A DNA stretch of 64,000 nucleotides, taken from Corbicula japonica (taxonomy: Eukaryota; Mollusca; Bivalvia; Venerida; Cyrenidae). Where the stretch lies: NCBI GenBank assembly GCA_038501625.1, contig JAZAYU010000033.1, positions 5,880,509-5,944,508 of the forward strand, given 5' to 3'. A program made the translations under genes and the position numbers. Shown in pieces: positions 1 through 26,572 of the stretch. Below the pieces are notes generated by a model. The model saw only the letters and a list, made by a program, of their open reading frames with translations. It was not told the origin of the DNA and searched no databases. Position 1 is the stretch's first letter; every line of letters starts with the position of its first letter.

Positions 1-1868
1 TTATCATCAATATTTTCAAACTACATCTAAAAGTAAACTTATATACAAGATCAAGTAAAATGCAACTTCAATTTCAAGTGCAATCTTGTCAAATTATGGT
101 TCTTAGATTATATTTTCTCATATAAGTTACAACCGCAGTCAAAATAAATTTAGTTCTAATTTTCCAATAATTTATGACTTCTTAATACTTCAACATAAAG
201 AAACTGCTGTTTAAGTAAACCTATACATTTGGAAAATATCAAAAAATATTAATTAAATATTTTATATCTTTTAAAACTCTTAAGTAAAATATAACTTTTA
301 CAAAATATACCAAATTCTAACACGACTTTACGTTTTCCCCATCGAATTTGCAGTGAATTATAATTCACCGCGCATGGGCACGGCTATTCCTAAATACCAG
401 TCGGTATAAAATTATCACGTGACAATTGTAATTTTCGCTGGGATTTAATTAAGCGCATTTAAGAAAGCACTTAATACGCGAAATTTTTACCCGCGCTTAA
501 TATGAAGATACCACAGTAATAAAATAATATTTATTTTATATATTTAGATAAAATACTATAATTATTTTCCGCTATTTTGCGGCAAGGTTAAGGTGACGCT
601 AACGTGCCATTTTAACGACGTCGCGTCAATTCCGTTGTTTACATGTTATTTCCTGGTGCAGTATTAAACCGTTGGAATGACAAATACGGTTCGAATGACG
701 ACTGGATAGTGCTGGATGCGCGGTTGGATGGACATGTATTCAAGTTTGTCATTCAATCTTTCAATTATTATCAGTTTTTAGACTGGCGCGCATGCGCCAG
801 TCTTAAGTAACGATGCCGTGAACACGGCGACGCGCCGTCGTTAACTTCAGGTGTATCATTGCGACCACGAGAGCGTATCAAGTAAGTGGGGTTTTGTGGT
901 CACCGCGAGAGCAGGCCGAAATGTTCTGCACAAGGGTGAAGCACAATGCAGCACACCATTCCACGAATTCTGAGCGATTGATAGTAAGTTTCCGTGTAAT
1001 TTTGGAGAATCCATGCCAAAAACGCCAGCTAACAAATGTAGAGTGAAATCACGACCAGCTACGGCAGTGAACAAGCAACTGGATATGCATAAGTAGTTTA
1101 GTTACGCATGAAAGATTTCGTAGTTGTGTGGCATAAAAAGTAGTGCATTTTAAGAAAATACAAATATTTCGAGAAGGATTGCGAGTTTGAAAGATAATGC
1201 TACAAATAAAAACAAAAAATAATTTAATGTTGTTGTTCGAACAACTATGAAAGAATATTAAAAGAACGATTAAAAACAAATCAGTCACGTAACAAGCGGG
1301 AGATAGCTTGGGTTGCCATTTTGGTTAGGTTGGAGTAGTTGTGGATCGAGATTTTCCTCGGCTTTCAACTTCAAGGACCTATCATAACGGTTGTCGAGCC
1401 CGACAACCGTTAACAAGCTTTAATCTATTTCCAACAAGCGTTAAATTCGCCGACATCTGTTTATTCAAAATCGACATGTCATAATTTTCTGTTTCTTGCA
1501 TTGTAAACACAGGTCGCTTTTCAATACACACCTTAATCAAGGTTAAGCAATGGGCGATTTGACCAATCACAATCGATTTCTTTACTATCAGCTGGATAAT
1601 TCCGCCTCTCCACGTGGCCGAATTCGCAAGTCTGTCGGTGTCGTTTGATCGTATTTTGGCTCTGCCGACTGTTGATATTCTCAATTAACAGCGGGTGTGT
1701 TTGACATAATGTTCAATGATTTTAATGAGATGCGATCATGAGTAATAATTTGGTTATTCATTGTTCTGTGATTAGAAGACAAACACTTCGAAAATTGAAC
1801 TGTATAGATGTAATAAAATAATTGCGCGATAATTGATTTGTTTTAAACAAATCTATTAGCAAGTTGTA
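1..1868. other. Intergenic, no gene recognised
   Basis: No coding exon is convincing here. Bases 430-520 resemble the ends of a small MITE seen again at 20.2 kb and 30.7 kb (GCG-rich core, end reading ATACCACAGTA). Short near-palindromes occur at 781-802 (GACTGGCG arms) and 1386-1411 (AACGGTTGTC arms). Several open frames of 70-100 codons show no family signature. Confidence 0.5.
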
Positions 1869-2035
1869 GGAGACATTCCAGTACACAGTTATTTAAGATA
1901 TGAGGATGATTATTACACTTATCTGATGAAAAATTAATACATTCAGTAATTGTATAAATTTCAGTTAACGACAATGTATAAATTGTAATGTAGATTTACT
2001 TCGTATTTTGAATCTTCCTGCATATGACTTATATA
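1869..2035 (+). repeat. Inverted partial copy of zinc-finger gene 3' end
   Basis: Two blocks match the 3' end of the neighbouring minus-strand zinc-finger gene in opposite orientation: 1869-1913 equals the complement of 2387-2431, and 2004-2035 equals the complement of 2358-2389. The copy carries an extra 90 bp (1914-2003) between the blocks; the junction has a TAT microhomology. Read on the plus strand, the copy encodes the same tail up to EDDY and then a different ending (YTYLMKN, stop). The bases before it (TTGTAG) could be a splice acceptor. Confidence 0.8.
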
Positions 2036-2150
2036 TTTCCTTGGCGGGAATGTCGCGGAGAACGCGAATAGTTTGTCAGCATATTCTCCGTTGACCTGTT
2101 GGTCTCCGGTTAACTCCGGTAATTATCCCTCTTTCGCGCCACATGTCTTT

Positions 2151-2196
2151 CACGTGTTTTCCGTGTTGGCGGGAAACACGTGAGAAGTATATATAG
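2151..2196. promoter_or_regulatory. Possible promoter: CACGTG inverted repeat plus TATA
   Basis: An inverted repeat with a CACGTG E-box in each arm (2151-2162 and 2172-2182) is followed by an alternating TATATATA run at 2188-2195. The arrangement looks like a core promoter, but no transcript can be assigned to it and the motif may be chance. Confidence 0.25.
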
Positions 2197-2365
2197 TGGT
2201 GAAAGGAGGGGGAAAAGATTGAGAAAGTGTTTGTAAAATTTACAGTGATCATGTTTGGAATTAGATGCAGAAATAAATAGTAAAGAATAGCAAAGTGTTT
2301 CTTTTACTGTGGATGGAATAAGGGGCAGTTTGGAGTTATTGTCCACCACAATAAAAGTATATAAG

Positions 2366-3067
2366 TCATATGCAGGAAGATTCAAAATAATCATCCTCAT
2401 ATCTTAAATAACTGTGTACTGGAATGTCTCCCTCATAACTAGTGAACTTAAACACAGTTCTAGACCATACTTCTACGTTGGTTTTCTTGGATCTTGTTTC
2501 CAACGACACATCGTATCCACTATCATCGACTACAATCACAGTGTCCTCCGACAAAGCTTCATCTTCGAAGATGCCATTGTTATTGTCGCCATGTTGAACT
2601 GCCGAGTTGTCGTGTACGTTGTTTCTATCGCACGGCGATTCACCGGAAGTAGAATCCGACACGTTCAAATCAAACTCCTGTTCTTCACCTTTACCGGAAG
2701 TAGGATCCAACACATTCAGATCAAAGTCTTGCAATGATGAATTGTATGCAGTTTCGTTGACCTCTGCCACGTCTGCGATGATATCTAGAACGTCATCATC
2801 AGAGGAAACATCTTCATAATAATTATTATTTGCAACATTACTTGAATTCACACTCACGGCTTGTATAGATAAGTCCCTGGCGTCTGTACGTGGAAGTTTA
2901 TGAACCTTTATCAAATGTTCAAACAAATATCCACGTCGAATAAATTTCGACGAACAATTGAGTTGAACACATTCCCAATATTTAAGCTTTAAATGTTTTT
3001 CAGATACATGTCTAGACAAATTCCTTTTATATTTATAACTTTTGTCACAACTGTCACAGCGATACAT
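2366..3067 (-). CDS. Two-finger C2H2 zinc-finger protein
   Basis: A 233-residue open frame starting at the ATG at 3067-3065. Two C2H2 fingers lie at the N-terminus: C4, C7, H20, H25 and C33, C38, H51, H56. The first has the usual CxxC; the second has four residues between its cysteines. The rest is acidic, low in hydrophobic residues and probably disordered (two copies of an EFDLNVxDxTSG motif near the middle). The family binds DNA or RNA, but two fingers and an acidic tail do not fix a target. The start codon is 29 bp from the ATG of a divergent hAT-like gene. The 3' end is partly duplicated in inverted orientation at 1869-2035. It could be a domesticated or transposon-carried gene; expression is unproven. 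Confidence 0.7.
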   Translation of the reverse strand: MYRCDSCDKSYKYKRNLSRHVSEKHLKLKYWECVQLNCSSKFIRRGYLFEHLIKVHKLPRTDARDLSIQAVSVNSSNVANNNYYEDVSSDDDVLDIIADVAEVNETAYNSSLQDFDLNVLDPTSGKGEEQEFDLNVSDSTSGESPCDRNNVHDNSAVQHGDNNNGIFEDEALSEDTVIVVDDSGYDVSLETRSKKTNVEVWSRTVFKFTSYEGDIPVHSYLRYEDDYFESSCI

Positions 3068-3096
3068 TGTTTCCCTTCGAAAACACAATTTCAAGT
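3068..3096. promoter_or_regulatory. Head-to-head start-codon gap
   Basis: Only 29 bp separate the ATG of the minus-strand zinc-finger gene (3067) from the ATG of the plus-strand hAT-like gene (3097). If both are transcribed, their 5' leaders must overlap or their promoters lie inside each other's coding sequence. Confidence 0.4.
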
Positions 3097-3471
3097 ATGC
3101 ATGCGCAAATGAACGACGACTCGTCGATTCTATCTTATTTCAAGAGAAACCGGCCTTGTGAGGCTGATGCCAACTCGATCGGGCATTCTGAACTTCAAAA
3201 TTCTAGAAATGAGATCGGGATCATTCCGGATAGCCCTTCAAGAGCGACTCTGACGACGCCAAGTACCCCTTCACGTCGTGAAATTACTCCGACGCCGGAC
3301 GCGGTACCCCAACATGCCGAGGCACTGAATCAACGCCGGCTACCTCGAACAGCCAGTTCGATCCAGTCAGGTGTCGATCCAAAGTGGAAGAAAGTCTACT
3401 CCTGGTTGCAAGAAGTTGGCAATGGTCTTTTTTATATATATTTACTTAGCCTTGTGACTTGCATTAAATAA
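3097..3471 (+). pseudogene. N-terminal part of a hAT/KIAA1586-like protein
   Basis: The frame opens at an ATG at 3097 (MHAQMNDDSS) and runs 124 residues. It starts with an ILSYFKR motif, continues through a Ser/Thr/Pro-rich linker and reaches DPKWKKVYSWLQEV, which looks like the start of the zinc-binding region at the N-terminus of hAT-type transposases and of KIAA1586/ZMYM-like host proteins. The frame then degenerates in an AT-rich tract (from about 3430) and stops. A matching C-terminal piece lies at 3825-4006, but the catalytic core expected between them is absent. This is a deletion relic or non-autonomous derivative; an uninterrupted gene is excluded within this window. Confidence 0.5.
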
Positions 3472-3489
3472 ATAAAATAACTCAATTTC

Positions 3490-3720
3490 ATGCTTCTATA
3501 ATAAAAAGGGAAATATGCATATCAGGAATCGCCACACTCATAAAACACCGCCTCCCCCTGCAGCAAAAAAGAAGAGAGGAAAATAAATGATTTGTTTGTT
3601 GATTGTTTATTATAATAAAAAGAAAATGAGAACCGTATGGGTTAGCACCTTGGAACAGTCAGTGGCAAAATAATTTTCTACTGGGTGTTTAAACCAGGTT
3701 CTAGGGGTGCACTATATATT
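3490..3720 (-). repeat. Dispersed repeat, copy 1
   Basis: The complement of this stretch matches 5662-5900 along most of its length: a shared start around TGCACC..TAGAACCTGGTTTAAAC, a middle reading GCCACTGAC.GTTCCAAGG, and an end at TTCCTGATATGCATATTTC. The two copies are in opposite orientation. This copy fills the gap between the two hAT-like coding fragments, so it may be the insertion that broke the gene. Confidence 0.75.
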
Positions 3721-3824
3721 TTATTATACCTGTTTGTGTTAACTGAATACCTATTATGATATTATTTTTATATATATGAAGCTGTCTATATGTTTACTGG
3801 TATCGTAAATTAATTTAATCTCAG

Positions 3825-4006
3825 ATTGTGAGTGGGATTTTTCCACCTTATCAAGAGTGAAGACAAAGCTTAATAGCAGGCTTAACAATTCAACACTAAA
3901 TTCATTGTCAATGATATCCATGGAAGGTCCTGATGTATTGAAGTTTGATTATAATAAGGCAGTCAGCAATTGGGTCCAAGAAAAAAAGAGGAGTCTGAAA
4001 GTTTAA
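3825..4006 (+). pseudogene. hAT C-terminal dimerisation fragment
   Basis: A 59-residue C-terminal piece follows a plausible acceptor (TTTAATCTCAG at 3814-3824). It contains LSRVKTKLNSRLNNSTLNSL, then MISMEGPD, then FDYNKAVSNW and a basic ending, stop at 4004-4006. The order (short helix rich in R/K and L, the ISxEGP motif, FDxxKAVxxW) is the signature of the C-terminal hAT dimerisation region, as in KIAA1586-like proteins. It is co-oriented with the N-terminal fragment at 3097 and probably belongs to the same broken gene. Confidence 0.65.
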
Positions 4007-4865
4007 TCCTAATCCTGTCAGTTGTAATGAAACACTGAGTTTGATATGTGTGAGATATCTTGGACAGTGAAGGTGAAAAACTAACTATACAGAGTATATA
4101 GTTGACATTGTAACTTGATGAGATCAGATCTTTCTTGGCTCTAAAGAGATAAAAAAAAACATCTAGTACTATATACCGTTGTTGCAGTAAACTTTGGTAC
4201 AAATATAAAACTGCATAAAATGGTATATAGTTAAAAAATAAAGTTTCGCGAGCTAAAATCCACGAACAGTCCAGCGACAACCCTTCCAAAAATCCTGGGG
4301 AGACCGTAAGTAAGTTGGCGAATATTTTTGTTAATGCATTGTTGCGATCGACGTAAAAATTAAGATTGTAACTGTTTCAGTCTCTTAAGGTACGTGAGCC
4401 TTGTGCATTTCATTGTTGACACTACTCAGTTGTGGCGGAGCCTGATCATCGTTATTCTAGCATAATAGATAATCATACGCTCCTGCATCAAAAAGACCCC
4501 CAACCTAAGATTAAGGTGAAAAAAGCGATACCTAATTTCCTTGCATCAAAATACAAGTACCTGCATCTATTGAAATCCCTGAATATACTGAATTATTTGC
4601 TAATGTTGATGATAATAACTGTCACAAAGTTTAACGAAAAAAATCACACAAAGTTTCATATGTTTAAAGTAATGATATCTATGCAGGGCAAGTTCGATTC
4701 AACCGGCGCGCCAGTCTTTCAACGCTTTCAGCGCTTTGATTTAATTATGGAGATGTTTAGGGAGTAAACACTAACTGCCGACCTTATAACCCATTTGCGG
4801 TTATTACAACGCGCTTTAATTGAGTTATGATAATTTCGTTTATTCAGTCAGGTATGTCGTGTTAG
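4007..4865. other. Intergenic, no gene recognised
   Basis: AT-rich sequence. The longest open stretches (3963-4289 minus, 4432-4767 plus, the latter without an ATG at its start) have biased composition and match no family I know. Confidence 0.4.
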
Positions 4866-5038
4866 AATTGAAATAATTAATAGTTACCGGTGATTTATCG
4901 CTGGATAAGGACAGTCGTTCAGCTGCGTAGATATATATCACTCGGGGCTACGTCCCTCGTGATATATCCTTACGCATCTGAACTCCGCCCCGTGATTTAT
5001 CCTGCGATAAATCACCGGAAGGTATTGATTATTTCTTA
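4866..5038. repeat. Foldback element with GC-rich loop
   Basis: The outer arms GAAATAATTAATA / TATTGATTATTTC and the inner arms CCGGTGATTTATCGC / GCGATAAATCACCGG (4887-4901 and 5003-5017) pair with each other. A second inner pair (GATATATATCACTCGGGG with CCCTCGTGATATATC) surrounds the centre. The transcript would fold into one long hairpin. The plan resembles the foldbacks at 21.6, 25.3 and 47.7 kb. Confidence 0.8.
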
Positions 5039-5661
5039 AATAATTTATTTATTAATTTCATTATTTTGAACGATAAGCCAAAGTTCGTATAATGTTTTGT
5101 CTGAAAGCCAAATGCAGAATGATTAATATAACCACAAATCTTATTGAGGAAAACTTCCCAGCATCCAATTACCAACAGTGCATTGCTGTTCCAGTAAGCC
5201 AGTCATAATGCTTAGAGGGTGTATTGAGGCTTTTGATTGGTCCACTGGGTCACATGGCATAGTTTATCTAATAATCTAAATATAGTTAATCCTCTCAGCA
5301 ACTGATATGCCTAAGTGATGGAAAATTACAAATGTCATCAAGGTCACTGGGCATTGTTTACATTCTCAATAGTGTTAAAGCTAGGCACCAGTCTGAGAAT
5401 CAGTAAACTAAAGTAAAGCATATAAAATAGTTCAATTTTACAAAAATGCAACAAAGACAAGAAATAGCTTATATATCAAACAAGAAATGCATATGTTACC
5501 CCAAATAATAACAAATATGGCAGGTTTTGTATGACATCAGATCTTCTTATGTTTTATATGTGTGCTTTTGCATGCAACATTGTTGAGCCGATGGGTGGGT
5601 TGGAGTTATTTCATCAAGACAACTTGTACTTGTTTTGTGATATGTTGGGGCAAGTGTGAGG

Positions 5662-5900
5662 TTGGTGCACCCTAGAACCTGGTTTAAACCCCCAGAGGCA
5701 ATTTGATTTGCCACTGACCGTTCCAAGGCGGTAACCCCTCGGGTTCTCAGTTTTGTTAATTGTTTGTGGTGTCTTTTTTGAAACTGATTATTTTATTAAC
5801 CATGCTCTCTCCCCCTCTCTTGTTCTTGACTGAGTCGGGAAGCTGTTTTTTTCTGAATGTGACATTTCCTGATATGCATATTTCACCTTTTCATAATAAC
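5662..5900 (+). repeat. Dispersed repeat, copy 2
   Basis: Plus-oriented copy of the repeat at 3490-3720. It starts with GGTGCACCCTAGAACCTGG, passes through TGCCACTGACCGTTCCAAGG and ends near GATATGCATATTTCACC. No target duplication or terminal inverted repeat was seen, so the class is open (SINE-like or solo element). Confidence 0.7.
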
Positions 5901-6142
5901 AAGTTCAAAATAGACTGGCTAAAGTGCACTAAATAATAACTAACTAAGTTTTCTAAATGTTAAGATATTGGAACTATAAGTCCCTTAAGTTGCATAATGC
6001 TCTGTCATCAACCTTAAAATAAACTTCAATTATGTAACATTTTGTAACAGAAGTTTGACTTTACAACAGTCTCTCACAAGAAAATGTAAACACGAATGTT
6101 CACGATTTTCATTGCTATAAAAAGCTTTTAGGCTTCTCTTAC

Positions 6143-6325
6143 CTTGTCATATAAATATGAAAGTGCATTTCCACCACCGGTGACGTTTAATTGAATATCA
6201 TCTCGCATAGTAGCCTTCTTTTTCTTGCGTTTTATTGTTCGGTAATTAAATTCATAATTTCTCCTCTCGTAACAGGATTCAAAGTATTTCGTGTTTTCTT
6301 TATCATCTTTATTCAAGTTATCCAT
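6143..6325 (-). CDS. Orphan first coding exon, unknown protein
   Basis: An ATG at 6325-6323 opens a 61-codon exon that ends in a strong splice donor (GACAAG then GTAAGAG, border at 6143/6142). The peptide is polar and basic: KYFESCYERRNYEFNY, then RTIKRKKKKATMRDD, then NVTGGGNALSYLYDK. The basic run followed by a GGG turn faintly recalls Myb/SANT-like, Harbinger-associated proteins, but the match is too weak for a name. No partner exon was identified at lower coordinates, so the gene may continue outside the recognisable sequence or be broken. Confidence 0.5.
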
Positions 6326-7512
6326 TATTTACTTTATTATATTTTGTTAGTTTTCATTCAAATTTGAAAAATACATTTGATAAAAATCTCAAGTGAACAA
6401 TTACAATGACATCAACCATTTGTAATACGCAATCATTAATATATTTCACCCCAATAAATTTACATCATTTTATTGTTAACTGAATTATCTATTCAAAAAT
6501 CACTATTTCAATAACATTTTAAGTTGTAGTTTTAAGGATTATAATAAAAACTTATTTTTGTCGTTAACGTTTAAAGGTTGTTTACCCGGACATGACGTCT
6601 CCGAGGGAATGATAATAAACCCAAAAATAGTATTCACAATATCTACATAAACTCTTTTATTTCAAGACGTTCAGATCTTTTATTTCAAAGCGGTGCGGCC
6701 ATTGGCCGAAACGTTTTAAAATATGTTTGAGTAGATCTGTGAATAGTATTCACTATCCCTACATGAAAAAAGACAGGTAAAATAATCAAAAGAGTAATTA
6801 TATATATCAAGGTATGGAATAACAACAGCGGATAGAGAAAACAATATAGTTTGCTACTAATATTTCAATTAATTTTATTGATGCTTAAGAGCAGTTTACT
6901 GTCACTAAACTTAAAAATGCTGATTACAGTATATGGCAAATCTCTTATACAACGAAATTGTGTAACTCGAAAGTTTAACAAATTTAAGATTAACAGACCT
7001 TTTTAAACAAATGTACGGCAAATTAGTGACCAGATAAAGAGGCTTCAAATTGCTTTCTGCAACCCTGTTGAGATAATCGCGAACGTGCAAAAATGTATAT
7101 TGTAATATGATTTCCGATGTATTATTAAATTTAACACTAACGTGTTTATTTGTTAATCTCCAGGAGCATGTACTTTACCTGAAAACGTGAGGAAAATAAC
7201 CGCTTATATTTAAACCTCGATGAAATATAACATTAGCTTGCATTGATGTACTGTCGATATTCTACTGAAGCAGGGACAAGCGCAGTGTAACAGTCAAGTC
7301 AGTCTTTCACAGTAACCTGAATAATTATAGAATATATATATTGATAACTATTTATATGAATAACTAATACATAAATTGATCGAAACTTACAAACACGATA
7401 CATTTATTCTTTTATATTATATTTTTCCTTACGTGACAGTAACATTATTGTCATTACCACTTACGTGGCAATAGACACTTAGACCGAACAAACGCTTGAA
7501 ATCTAGGTGAAA
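6326..7512. other. Spacer upstream of GALT
   Basis: AT-rich sequence with no recognised gene. A short phrase around AATAGTATTCAC occurs at about 6628 and 6737, hinting at a decayed repeat. The GALT promoter must lie in the right part but shows no obvious TATA box. Confidence 0.4.
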
Positions 7513-23198
<15,686 letters not shown>

Positions 23199-23502
23199 GG
23201 ACATTTTGTGTTGCTGTTTTGTTTACAGCTGACTTTGGGAAGGTTTCAGAACACATGGTTGACAATCAAACACTTCAGTATTTGAACAGTGGTGAACTTA
23301 CAGTGATTCATCTACAGTACTGAAAATCCTGATATTGACAACCAGTGCTAAACACTTGATCTGTGTAGGATTGCATTCAAAGCGGAAAACAGAATATTAT
23401 TGATATGAATCAGTGTGATCATTTGGATTGCTAGAAGCGGAAGAACCTTTGTGTTATAACCAAATAGTAGTGGTTGGCGTCTATTAATAACTTATTGGTT
23501 GT

Positions 23503-23612
23503 TTATCCCTTTCCTATATAGATACACCTTTATTGCATGGGCGAACAGTTTAGATCCAGATCAGCAGGCACATTCACACACACACGTAAAAATGTGTGTA
23601 TATGGAGGAAAG
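23503..23612. repeat. TTAA-type MITE, short internal deletion
   Basis: Carries the ends CCCTTTCCTATATAGATACAC and TGTATATGGAGGAAAGGGTTA, but only about 50 bp between them; a (CA)n run sits at the deletion point. Confidence 0.65.
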
Positions 23613-23833
23613 GGTTATAGTAGCACTTCGAATTGCTTCTTCCAATTCTATTAATTCTTTTAACAACAAGTCTTATGTATACTACCATAAAATGTCTTGT
23701 TGATTTCATTAATTCACAGCTTTGTTTATCCTAATAATCTTTAACAAAATCAACTATTTCCTTATCGAATGTTGCTTAATATTTGTGGTATAATTTTTTA
23801 ATTAAAGTAAAAATAATTCCTTCAAAATATTAA

Positions 23834-24049
23834 CCCTTTACTCCATATATATATGTGATTTATCACATGGGCAACCAGTGTAGATCCAGATCAGCCGGAA
23901 CATCTGTGTCTACACTGTTAGCTTCTTGGTCAGAAAATACCCTATCAATCTAAAAGCGAACAGTGTTGATCCTGACCAAACAGCATGAATGTGCCAGCTG
24001 ATCTAGATCATTTGTCTGGATAACAGTCATATCCCAAGGAGGAAAGTGT
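23834..24049. mobile_element. TTAA-type MITE
   Basis: Left TTAA then CCCTTTACTCCATATAT; right AAGGAGGAAAGTGTTA. Internal phrases ACCAGTGTAGATCCAGATCAG and GTGCCAGCTGATCTAGATC are in inverted order. Confidence 0.75.
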
Positions 24050-25062
24050 TAGCTAATCAAAATAAGAAATGAAAAGAAGTAGAAATGGAGTGGAATGTTA
24101 AGATTGCTTACAGAGTATAAAAAAACAACGGGGTGCAATCATAGTGGAATTGATTGATATTGGAACAGAATCAGAGTGGCCAAGTTGTCTATATCATGAT
24201 TTTCACTACTGTATCACACATTGCCTGATTTGTGCTCTTTCTTTGTTCACCTGAGTAAGGGTAAAAATAATTATTAGATACTGCTATATTAGTTTAATAT
24301 TTAAACAAAGGTAATGTGTTATGTACAGATTATATGTAAATGAAAAGTGCTATCTAAGTTAAGAAATAAATGAAGACAACCTAGGCTTTTTTTGGAATGA
24401 AAAAAGAATTATCACTGCTGTAACTTAATAAGTATTGTGCTAACATGAATGTTGACATCGAATAAAGGTAGATTTACACATGCTCACACGTGGTTTATAA
24501 GGTTAGAGGCCACTAATGCTAAAGGCAGGGCTGTGATTTGCTAATTTTGTCTAGGAACAATATGGAGTGAAATTTTTATACAAGCTCAGCTGTTTTCTGA
24601 TTGGTAGATATTATAAACTTAAAATTTCAAATAAAAAGCAGAAATATGTTTGAAATTGACAAAACAATTTTATTTTAAAAGCCTGTTTTGTCTGAAATTT
24701 TTGGTGTAATAAAAGGTAGGCCTTTTCTTTTAGTTTCACTTTTGGTTGACCCATACGTCTAGGGTGACTAGATTTAGTGGCTGCTAGCAGAAAAAGAGTT
24801 GGTGAACACATAGTTTGACTGCTGTCACAGAATTCATGTTGTATTGCTCTTTGTAGATGTAAGATTCTTATTCAAAACATTATGAAAACAAATCCACAAA
24901 TGGGTTAGACCTTACAATGTCAGTTTATTGGAAATGATTTAGTAGTCTCTGACCTATAATTATCTAAAATGTTCAAATGGCATTTACATTAGAGAATTGT
25001 ACCAGAGCTGTATTTTGCAGTTTTTTGGTGTTCCATATGTAACAATTTAATTTTTAAACTAT
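24050..25062. other. Intergenic, no gene recognised
   Basis: AT-rich; open frames are short and match no family. The 3' untranslated region and polyadenylation site of GALT may extend into it (AATAAA-type hexamers near 24.37 and 24.46 kb). Confidence 0.4.
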
Positions 25063-25481
25063 TTTATTAAATAACTATTTATTATCAGCCTTGTAACTTG
25101 TTTACTGCCTGGCATTATATTGCAGTGGCATTTCAAATAAGCGGGCCAATATCTATATCACTTCCCAGCCCGGGGCTGAAAAGTCATATAGATATTTAAG
25201 CAATTTGATTGGTTGCTAGAGCAGGGCAAAAAATTGATAAAGATTTTAGCTGAAAAATCTTGTATTTCTGTCGATCGAAGATACTTTTGGTGGAAATGAA
25301 ACTTAAAATGAAACTAATTGAGATTATTAATAGTTATTTAATAAAATTGTCAATAAATAAGTGCTTTGATATAGGCCCTGTTATATGTCTTCGGGAACAG
25401 TCGTATTGGCCCTCGGCAATGGGCCAATACGACTGCCCTCAGACAAATAACAGGGCCTATATCAAATCACTTATTTATTAA
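25063..25481. repeat. Bipartite foldback, reverse-order copy
   Basis: Same two modules as 21561-22080, in the opposite order: the TATTAAATAACTATTTAT inverted repeat (25063-25345), then the hairpin AATAAATAAGTG..GGCCCTGTTAT (about 25350-25481) with the loop GGCCCTCGGCAATGGGCC. The whole unit is therefore an inverted copy. Confidence 0.8.
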
Positions 25482-25704
25482 CATATAATGTTTGTTTTTA
25501 GAATTGTATGTATAGAGTAAGAAGTTGGATCACAAGTACATTCATGTGATGCCAAGTAGTTAACAGATATGGAACAAATTTCTGTCTATCTATCTTCTAT
25601 TGATAATATATTTTTCTGAGATTTGAATTGAAGATGACCTTATTAACAAAAATCAAGAATTTAGAAGGACAAATGTATTATAAACTTTAATGTTGCAAAT
25701 ATGC

Positions 25705-26572
25705 ACTTTTTGTGTCGCCTGCGATAGCAGGTAGACACATAGGGATCCTATTGTCCAGCGGCGGCGGTGGCGGCGGCGTCGTCTGGTAGTCCCCCAACTT
25801 TAACCTGAAACTTAATGTTGCCTTTAACTTTGAAAGTACTTGTCCTATTCACTTCATACTTGGAATATATCATCAGCACGAACAGTGACATCTGTGACGA
25901 CAAGAATGATAACTCAAGTTTAAAATTTTTTTAGTTATGCCCCTTTCAAATGCAACTTTAACATGAAACTTAATCTTGACTTTAACTTTGAAAGTACTTG
26001 TCCTATTCACTTCATACTTGGAATATATCATCAGCATGAACAATGCCATCTGTGACGACAAGAATGATAACTCCAGTTTCAATATTTTTTGAGTTATGCC
26101 CCTTTCAAGTGCAACTTTAACCTGAAACTTAATGTTGCCTATAACTTTGAAAGTACTTGTCCTATTCACTTCATACTTGGAATATATTATCAGCAGGAAC
26201 AATGCCATCTGTGACGACAAGAATGATAACTCCAGTTTCAATATTATATGAGTTATGTCTCTTTCAAATGCAACTTTAACATGAAACTTAGTGTTGCCTG
26301 TAAAATGGAAAGTACTTGTTCAATTAATTCACTTAATACTTTGAATAACTCATCTGCATTTACAAACCAATTTTTGAAGATGATAACTCAGGTTTCAACA
26401 TTATTTTAGTTATTCCCTTTTAAATGCAATTTAGATGACACATGCATTCTGTGGTGAAGTATTGAAATCAACTTAAATAAAATATTTTTATTATATATGA
26501 TTTAACATAGGCCCACATTTCAACTTTTTCCATGCAGGCGACACATGTGTTCCGCGGAACACAACATTCTAG
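25705..26572 (+). mobile_element. Helitron-like (HINE-type) element 3
   Basis: SubTIR TGTGTCGCCTGC (25711-25722) and its complement (26534-26545); 3' palindrome GTGTTCCGCGGAACAC (26547-26562), then AACATTCTAG. A (GGC)n microsatellite is at 25756-25785. About four tandem units with a 158-159 bp period carry GAAAGTACTTGTCCTATTC, CATCTGTGACGACAAG and GAGTTATGCCCC. On the minus strand the units stay open (26241-25873) as a 53-residue repeat, as in element 4. Confidence 0.85.

Noticed and set aside
1382..1684. 100-codon minus-strand frame
   Set aside because: No ATG at its start, no family match and no splice context; left as intergenic.
3963..4289. 108-codon minus-strand frame
   Set aside because: Partly antisense to the hAT C-terminal fragment, starts without ATG (TTG-type), hydrophobic AT-driven composition.
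4432..4767. 111-codon plus-strand frame
   Set aside because: Begins at GTG, no splice support, no recognisable domain.
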